DNA from: Streptomyces sp. NRRL S-350
GTDB taxonomy: Bacteria; Actinomycetota; Actinomycetes; Streptomycetales; Streptomycetaceae
DNA: 17,577 nucleotides
Direction of reading: 5' to 3'
Assembly (NCBI RefSeq): GCF_000719705.1
Contig: NZ_JOHO01000093.1
Span: forward strand, 1-17,577
Within the stretch, counting starts at the first letter, position 1. Each line of letters begins with the position of its first letter. Of the stretch, positions 13,171 through 17,577 are shown in pieces. The notes beneath the pieces are model-generated. The model did not search any database and was not told where the DNA came from. It saw only the letters and a list, made by a program, of their open reading frames with translations. Both the position numbers and the translations under genes were made by a program.

Positions 13171-15678
13171 GTGAGTGATCATGCCGTGACGAAACAGGAT
13201 GGGGGCCCTCCCGAGGGCCGACCGCCCCGACGGGGCGGCACCGAACCGGACACGGCCGTGGCGACCGTCGACGTCCACGGGTACGTGACCCGCTGGAACG
13301 CCGGTGCGGTGCGGCTTCTGGGCTATCCCGCCGACGAGGTCGTGGGTCGACCCGCGGCGGCCCTCCTGGCTGAGCCCGTCGCACACGACGACGTACGGCG
13401 TGCCGTGGCCGGGAACCCGGAACGGTGGAGCGGCCCGCTCGCCCTGCGGCACCGCGACGGGCGGCGGGTGGACGTGACGGTGGTCGCCCACCACGGCCCG
13501 CCCCGCGGCGAAGCACCGGATGACGCTCCGGACAGCTGGCGCGTCGTCTGCGCGCCGGCGGGTTCGGAACCCCGGCCCGAGGACGAGGACCTCGCGAGGT
13601 GGGCCTTCGAGCAGTCGCCCGGCTGCGCGGTCTCGCTGTACGACACGCAGCTCAGGTACCGCGGCTCCAACCGGGCCATGGTCCCCGTCGTCGGCCTGCC
13701 GGACAGCGCGGTGCGCGGCCTGGGCATCCTCGACATCACCACCCAGCCGCAGGCCGTCGCCCTCTCCGACGCCCTGCGCCGCGCGCTGGAGAGCGGCGAG
13801 CCGGTGCACCTGGAGACTTTCCAGCGCACGGGCGGCGAGCGGCGGATCCACGCGTGGTCCGTCGACTGCGCTCCCCTGAAGGACCCCGACGGCACGGTGC
13901 ACGGCGTCGCCCTCGTCGCCCATGACACGACGGAGCAGTTCTGGGCGCGCAAGCGCCTGGTGCTGCTCAACGAGGCCGCCGGCAGGATCGGCAGCACCCT
14001 GGACCTCAGCCGGACCGCGCGCGAGCTGCTGGAGGTGGCGGTCCCCGAGTTCGCGGACTTCGCGAGCGTCGACCTGCTCACCGCCCTGGAAGCCGACATC
14101 GAACCGGACGAGGGCGAGCTCTCCGGCAGCGTGGTGCTCCGGCGCATCGCGCATCGCTTCGACCCCGGCACCCGGCTGCCCACCGTGCTGGAGATCGGCA
14201 CCACCGACAGCTATCCGGAGTTCGCACCGCCGGCGCGCGCGCTCGCCACCGCCGCGGGAGTGCTCTGCAACGCCGAGGACCCCGAATTCGTCCACTGGAT
14301 GGGAGTGGACAGGCGCCGCGCCGCGATCATCCGGGACCAGGGCTACCACTCGATGATGGCGGTCCCGTTGCGCGCCCGCGGGGTGACCCTCGGCGTCGCC
14401 GTGTTCTACCGCCGCAGCCGCGCCGATCGCATGGAACGGTTCGGGCAGGACGACCTTCTCCTGGCCGAGGAACTGGCCGCCAGGGCCGCCGTCGCGATCG
14501 ACAACGCCCGCAGGTACACCCGCGAGCGCGAGAACGCCCTGTCGCTGCAGCACAGTCTCCTGCCGCAGCACGTGCCGGAGCAGGTGGCCATGGAGGCGGC
14601 CTCCAGGTACGTCCCGGCGTCGACGCGCTCCGGGATCGGCGGTGACTGGTTCGACCTGATCCCGCTCTCCGGCGCCCGCATCGCCCTGGTCGTCGGCGAC
14701 GTCGTCGGCCACGGCATCCACGCCACCGCGACCATGGGCCGGCTCCGTACCGCCGTTCGCACGCTCTCCGACGTGGACCTGCCACCGGACGAACTGCTGA
14801 CCAGCCTGGACGACCTCGTGGTGCGGCTGTCGTCGGAGGCCGGGGCCACCGGGGAGGTCGGCGAGATCGGGGCCACCTGCTGCTACGCCATCTACGATCC
14901 GGTGTCCCGGACGTGCACGATGGCCAGCGCCGGGCATCCGCCGCCAGTGATCGTGCCGCCGCGGGGCACGCCGGAGGCGGCCCGGATACCGATCGGCGCG
15001 CCGCTCGGCATCGGCGGACTCCCCTTCGAGGCGACGGCGGTGGAACTGGCCGAAGGCAGCCTGGTGGCGCTGTTCTCCAACGGTCTGATCGAGACCCGCG
15101 ACCGAGACGTCGACGAGGGGTACGCACGGCTGTGCCAGGTGCTCGCACGCGCCGGACCATCGCTGGAGGACGCCTGCGACGCGGTCCTCGCCGACCTGGT
15201 GACGGGGCGGCCCCGCGACGACGTCGCCCTGGTCATCGCGCGCTCCCGCGCTCTGGGCGACGACAACATCGCCACCTGGGAGATCCCGTCCGACCCGTCC
15301 GCGGTCGCGACCGCCCGCAAGGCGGTCTCACAACGGCTGTCCGAGTGGGGCGCGAGCGAGCTGATCTATCCGGCGGAACTGATCGTCAGCGAACTGGTGA
15401 CCAACGCGATCCGCTACGGCGCCCCGCCGATCACGATGCGCCTGATCCGCGACCAGGTCCTGATCTGCGAGATCTCGGATGCCAGTAGCACCGCCCCGCA
15501 CCTGCGCCGCGCCCGCGACTGGGAGGAGGGCGGCCGCGGCCTGATGCTCGTGGCCCAGATGGCGCACCGCTGGGGCACCCGGCACGGCCTCACCGGCAAG
15601 ACGATCTGGGCCGAGATGCTTCTGCCCGAAGCGGCGCCGGGGCCGGGCGGGAGGCCGTCCCCGCGCGCTCAGGACTGA
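13171..15678 (+). CDS. PAS-PAS-GAF SpoIIE phosphatase with C-terminal RsbW-like HATPase domain
   Basis: An 835-residue cytosolic signalling protein. A first PAS lies at about 25-110 (VDVHGYVTRWNAGAVRLLGY). A second PAS lies at about 135-255 (AFEQSPGCAVSLYDTQLRYR through VHGVALVAHDTTEQ). A GAF-type sensor covers about 260-445 (MMAVPLRARGVTLGVAVFYR). The SpoIIE phosphatase spans about 455-690 with SLQHSLLPQ, GGDWFDLIPL at 490, GDVVGHGIHA, SAGHPPPV and RDDVALVIAR. A HATPase domain covers about 695-820 (ELIVSELVTNAIRYG, EGGRGLMLVAQMAHRWG). It pairs antagonist dephosphorylation with anti-sigma-type kinase activity in one chain, a common Streptomyces design. In the phosphatase the usual T/S-D-G motif reads LFSNGLIETR, with Asn for Asp. 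The start is uncertain: GTG 13171 gives the longest frame, while GTG 13186 (MTKQDGG) has a weak GAGTGA upstream. Confidence 0.9.
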   Translation: MSDHAVTKQDGGPPEGRPPRRGGTEPDTAVATVDVHGYVTRWNAGAVRLLGYPADEVVGRPAAALLAEPVAHDDVRRAVAGNPERWSGPLALRHRDGRRVDVTVVAHHGPPRGEAPDDAPDSWRVVCAPAGSEPRPEDEDLARWAFEQSPGCAVSLYDTQLRYRGSNRAMVPVVGLPDSAVRGLGILDITTQPQAVALSDALRRALESGEPVHLETFQRTGGERRIHAWSVDCAPLKDPDGTVHGVALVAHDTTEQFWARKRLVLLNEAAGRIGSTLDLSRTARELLEVAVPEFADFASVDLLTALEADIEPDEGELSGSVVLRRIAHRFDPGTRLPTVLEIGTTDSYPEFAPPARALATAAGVLCNAEDPEFVHWMGVDRRRAAIIRDQGYHSMMAVPLRARGVTLGVAVFYRRSRADRMERFGQDDLLLAEELAARAAVAIDNARRYTRERENALSLQHSLLPQHVPEQVAMEAASRYVPASTRSGIGGDWFDLIPLSGARIALVVGDVVGHGIHATATMGRLRTAVRTLSDVDLPPDELLTSLDDLVVRLSSEAGATGEVGEIGATCCYAIYDPVSRTCTMASAGHPPPVIVPPRGTPEAARIPIGAPLGIGGLPFEATAVELAEGSLVALFSNGLIETRDRDVDEGYARLCQVLARAGPSLEDACDAVLADLVTGRPRDDVALVIARSRALGDDNIATWEIPSDPSAVATARKAVSQRLSEWGASELIYPAELIVSELVTNAIRYGAPPITMRLIRDQVLICEISDASSTAPHLRRARDWEEGGRGLMLVAQMAHRWGTRHGLTGKTIWAEMLLPEAAPGPGGRPSPRAQD

Positions 15679-15784
15679 CGCGATGCGCGGCACTGGCACG
15701 ATGCGCGGCACCGACGCGATGCGCGGCACTGGCACGACGCGCGGCACCGACGCGACGGGCGCCACTGACACGGTGCGCGTCAAC
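15677..15784. repeat. Six tandem 18-base repeats
   Basis: The unit is GACGCGATGCGCGGCACT, alternating with GGCACGATGCGCGGCACC to give a 36-base higher-order period. Copies 1-4 are nearly identical and copies 5-6 have decayed. The array begins inside the stop codon of the SpoIIE-HATPase gene and fills most of the 167-base gap to the convergent membrane-protein gene. On the minus strand it could encode VPRIAS/VPRIVP hexapeptides, but that frame has no ribosome site and runs antisense into the HATPase domain. Confidence 0.9.
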
Positions 15785-15845
15785 GAGGAACGGTCGCCGG
15801 AACCCGCCGCGTCCGAGCACCGGTGAAACCGCCGCGGTCAAAGCA

Positions 15846-16466
15846 CTAGCGGGCCAGCCAGAAGGTGAGTCCGGCGGTGACCGGGCCCACCACCGCGCCG
15901 ACGACGGTCTGCGCGGTGGTGTGGTCCCGCAGCACCACCCGGGACCGGCCGATCACCGCGACCGCCGGGCAGAGCAGCAGCCACAGCGGGCCGAGCGCGA
16001 TGCCGAGGCAGACCACCGCGCCGCCGGCCACGGCGGTGTGCACCGAGACCTTCCACCAGACGGTGATCACCAGGATCGGGACCAGTGAGGCGAACATCGC
16101 CGCCACCATCGCGGTCAGGTCCGTGGGGGCGCCCAGCCCGATCATCACCGCGAAGCCGGTCAGCACCGAACCCATGACGAAGGGGAGGACGGTCAGCCGG
16201 CTCTGGCGACGGCCGACATGGCGGTCCTCCACGGTGCCCTTGCGGATGCCGCGCCGGATGAACAGGGTCGGGATGACGGCCGCGAACAGCGCCGCGAAGG
16301 CGCCCCAGCCGAGGCCCGCCAGGCCGTAGCGCAGGCCGCCCATCAGCAGGCAGACCGCGATGACCACGTTCTTCGGCTCGACACCGTCGGTGATCCGCCG
16401 GGCCCAGGTGGTCCGGTTGGTGGGGGTGGTCCGGCCGGCGGGGGCGGGCGTGGCCTCGGTGGTCAT
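15846..16466 (-). CDS. Small polytopic membrane protein with PAP2-like signatures
   Basis: A 206-residue protein with about six membrane helices after a short polar N-terminus. The second half has two segments resembling the PAP2 lipid-phosphatase signature: WWKVSVHTAVAGG (141-143 SVH, for PSGH) and SRVVLRDHTTAQ (SR 175-176, His182, with Gln186 where the third motif usually has Asp). The first PAP2 motif (KxxxxxxRP) is not recognisable; its place may be taken by GTVEDRHVGRRQSR. Membrane location is firm; lipid phosphatase activity is a hypothesis. ATG 16466 is chosen because the upstream in-frame part is proline/arginine-rich and overlaps a DNA repeat. GGAG lies about 11 bases upstream. It follows the crotonase gene on the same strand after about 170 bases. 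Confidence 0.8.
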   Translation of the reverse strand: MTTEATPAPAGRTTPTNRTTWARRITDGVEPKNVVIAVCLLMGGLRYGLAGLGWGAFAALFAAVIPTLFIRRGIRKGTVEDRHVGRRQSRLTVLPFVMGSVLTGFAVMIGLGAPTDLTAMVAAMFASLVPILVITVWWKVSVHTAVAGGAVVCLGIALGPLWLLLCPAVAVIGRSRVVLRDHTTAQTVVGAVVGPVTAGLTFWLAR

Positions 16467-16562
16467 CGGGGTGGGTGCTCCGGTCGGGAGGGCGGTCGGC
16501 GGCTCGCGTCGCTCGGATGTCGGCTGATCGTACGGGAGCGGCCGGCGTCGTCGCCGTCCAGG

Positions 16563-16654
16563 CCGGGGCGGGCGGTTCAGCACCGGGGCGGGCGGTTCAG
16601 AAGCGGGAGGGCGGCGCAGGACCGGGGCGGGCGGTTCAGAACCGGGCCGGGCGG
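16563..16654. repeat. About 20-base GC-rich tandem repeat at the crotonase 3' end
   Basis: CCGGGGCGGGCGGTTCAG occurs three times (starting 16563, 16583 and 16622), with diverged copies near 16604 and 16642. The last two span the C-terminal codons and stop of the crotonase gene. On the coding strand each intact copy carries CTGAACCGCCCGCCCCGG. It looks like repeated duplication of the gene's own 3' end. CGGTTC-A-GAACCG at 16632-16644 is also palindromic. Confidence 0.75.
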
Positions 16655-17445
16655 CCCTCCAGGAAGGCGGCCAGGCCCTCGTGGACGTCCGAGGCCTCCC
16701 GGGAGCGGCGCTCCCAGGGGGCCAGCGCCGCGGCGGCGTGCTCGGGCGGGACTGCCAGGGCGGCCTTCACCGCGCCGATGGTCTGCGGCGAGCGGAGGGT
16801 CAGCAGCCGGGCGAAGTCCAGTGCGGCGGCGTCCAGTTCGGCGTCCGGCAGGACGCGTTCGGCGAGGCCCAGCGACACCGCCTCCCGGCCGGGCACCAAC
16901 TCGCCCGAGAACAGCAGGTACTTGGCGCGGGCCGGGCCGACCAGCCGGGCCAGCCGCAGGGTCGGCACCGCCGGGTAGACCACGCCGAGCTTGGCCGGGG
17001 TGATCCCCAGGCGGGCGTCCTCGGCGACGAAGCGCAGGTCGCAGGCGACGGCCAGCTGGCAGCCGCCGCCCACGCAGGCCCCGTGCACCACCGCGATCGT
17101 CGGGTGCGGGAAGGCCGCCAGCGCCTCCTCGGCGGCGACGTTGACCGCGTGGTAGGCGTCCGCGCGCTCCGCAGCGCCGTACACCTCGGCGAGTTCGCCG
17201 ATGTCCGCGCCCGCGCTGAAGGTGTTGCCGGCGCCGGTGACCAGCAGGGCGCGCACGCCCTCCTGCCCGGCGAGCTGCGCCAGGACCTCGGGCAGCGCCT
17301 GCCAGATCGCCAGGGTCACCGCGTTGCGGCGGTGCGGCCGGGCGAATTCCAGCACTGCGACGCCGTCCTCGCCGACGTAGGCGCGGAGGCCTTCGGCCCG
17401 GGCGGTCAGGGCGGAGCGGTCCCGCGTGAGCAGCGGCTGGTCCAT
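16636..17445 (-). CDS. Enoyl-CoA hydratase/isomerase (crotonase) family protein
   Basis: A 269-residue crotonase-fold enzyme acting on an acyl-CoA thioester. Oxyanion-hole segments are SAGADIGEL (77-85) and HGACVGGGCQLAVACD (121-136). In true hydratases the two catalytic glutamates sit at GGGCE and in the GQPE segment. Here they align with Gln130 and about Pro150 (LGITPAKLGVVYPA), so simple hydration is doubtful and isomerase or another crotonase reaction is possible. The C-terminus EGLAAFLEGRPARF is typical. ATG 17445 is chosen because GGAGG lies five bases upstream; the GTG at 17451 would sit on that site. A minus-strand gene ends 47 bases upstream, so it may be in its operon. Confidence 0.92.
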   Translation of the reverse strand: MDQPLLTRDRSALTARAEGLRAYVGEDGVAVLEFARPHRRNAVTLAIWQALPEVLAQLAGQEGVRALLVTGAGNTFSAGADIGELAEVYGAAERADAYHAVNVAAEEALAAFPHPTIAVVHGACVGGGCQLAVACDLRFVAEDARLGITPAKLGVVYPAVPTLRLARLVGPARAKYLLFSGELVPGREAVSLGLAERVLPDAELDAAALDFARLLTLRSPQTIGAVKAALAVPPEHAAAALAPWERRSREASDVHEGLAAFLEGRPARF

Positions 17446-17492
17446 GCGCACCTCCGGTCGGTCGTGGTGCGCCCACCCTCTCAGCTTGATCT

Positions 17493-17577
17493 TTAACCTC
17501 GCGCGGCGAGGTGGGCCTGGAGCGTGGGTTCGCGTTTGACGGTCTTGCCCACGTCGTGGCGGGGCGCCGGCTTGCGG
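17493..17577 (-). CDS. C-terminal end of an unidentified gene, partial
   Basis: The last 27 codons of a minus-strand frame that enters from the right edge and stops at TAA (17493-17495). The sequence ends HDVGKTVKREPTLQAHLAAR then Gly. About 85 percent of third positions are G or C and no competing stop appears, as in the real genes here, so it is probably coding. I do not recognise the family. Its stop lies 47 bases before the crotonase start, so the two may be co-transcribed. Confidence 0.5.
   Translation of the reverse strand, partial: RKPAPRHDVGKTVKREPTLQAHLAARG

Noticed and set aside
15328..15783. A 151-codon minus-strand frame starting in the 18-base repeat, with VPRIAS/VPRIVP hexapeptides
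   Set aside because: No ribosome site, and two thirds of it is antisense to the HATPase domain. The repeats stay open in several frames because the unit is a multiple of three.
15677..15784. Possible CRISPR-like array
   Set aside because: The 18-base units are directly adjacent without unique spacers, and no cas genes are near.

Overview
The window is very GC-rich, with G or C at almost every third codon position and strong GGAGG/GAGGAG ribosome sites. It also carries several actinobacterial families (CsoR-type copper operator, SpoIIE/RsbU phosphatases with RsbW-like kinase domains, a second family-A polymerase). This points to a Streptomycetaceae chromosome (Streptomyces or Kitasatospora); the genus is inferred, not proven. 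Most of the long open frames opposite real genes are GC artefacts.

Layout, left to right. (1) 1-1642: a copper module on the minus strand. A CsoR-like operator precedes copZ (copper chaperone) and then a copA-type P-ATPase that runs off the left edge. The ATPase is internally damaged: two stretches are missing, and the segment between them is in another frame. (2) 1704-2900: a membrane-anchored PP2C/SpoIIE phosphatase on the plus strand. (3) 3063-5328: dihydroxyacetone kinase of the PTS-dependent type. dhaK and dhaL form a minus-strand pair, and dhaM is divergent on the plus strand, so the three subunits face each other across one 148-base promoter region. (4) 5329-7068: an actinobacterial family-A DNA polymerase/exonuclease-like protein (minus), convergent with dhaM with no intervening base. 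(5) 7235-9259: an M3 peptidyl-dipeptidase (plus). (6) 9362-10800: a secreted GH5 endoglycoceramidase-like hydrolase (minus) broken by a one-base frameshift. (7) 10986-12993: a TetR repressor divergent from an acyl-CoA dehydrogenase, with two operator candidates between them. (8) 13171-15678: a large PAS-PAS-GAF-SpoIIE-HATPase stress-signalling protein. (9) 15846-17445: a small membrane protein with PAP2-like signatures and a crotonase-fold enzyme (both minus). The last 27 codons of another minus-strand gene lie at the right edge.

Functionally this looks like ordinary chromosomal housekeeping and accessory metabolism: copper export, triose entry into glycolysis, peptide turnover, acyl-CoA metabolism and serine-phosphatase signalling. 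I see no phage, transposon, CRISPR array, rRNA or tRNA, and no clear new defence or biosynthetic system. The more unusual points are the disrupted copA, the split dha locus with a repeat-extended DhaL, several short tandem repeats placed at gene 3' ends (36-, 18- and about 20-base periods), a crotonase lacking both classical catalytic glutamates, and paired operators in the tetR/acyl-CoA dehydrogenase gap.
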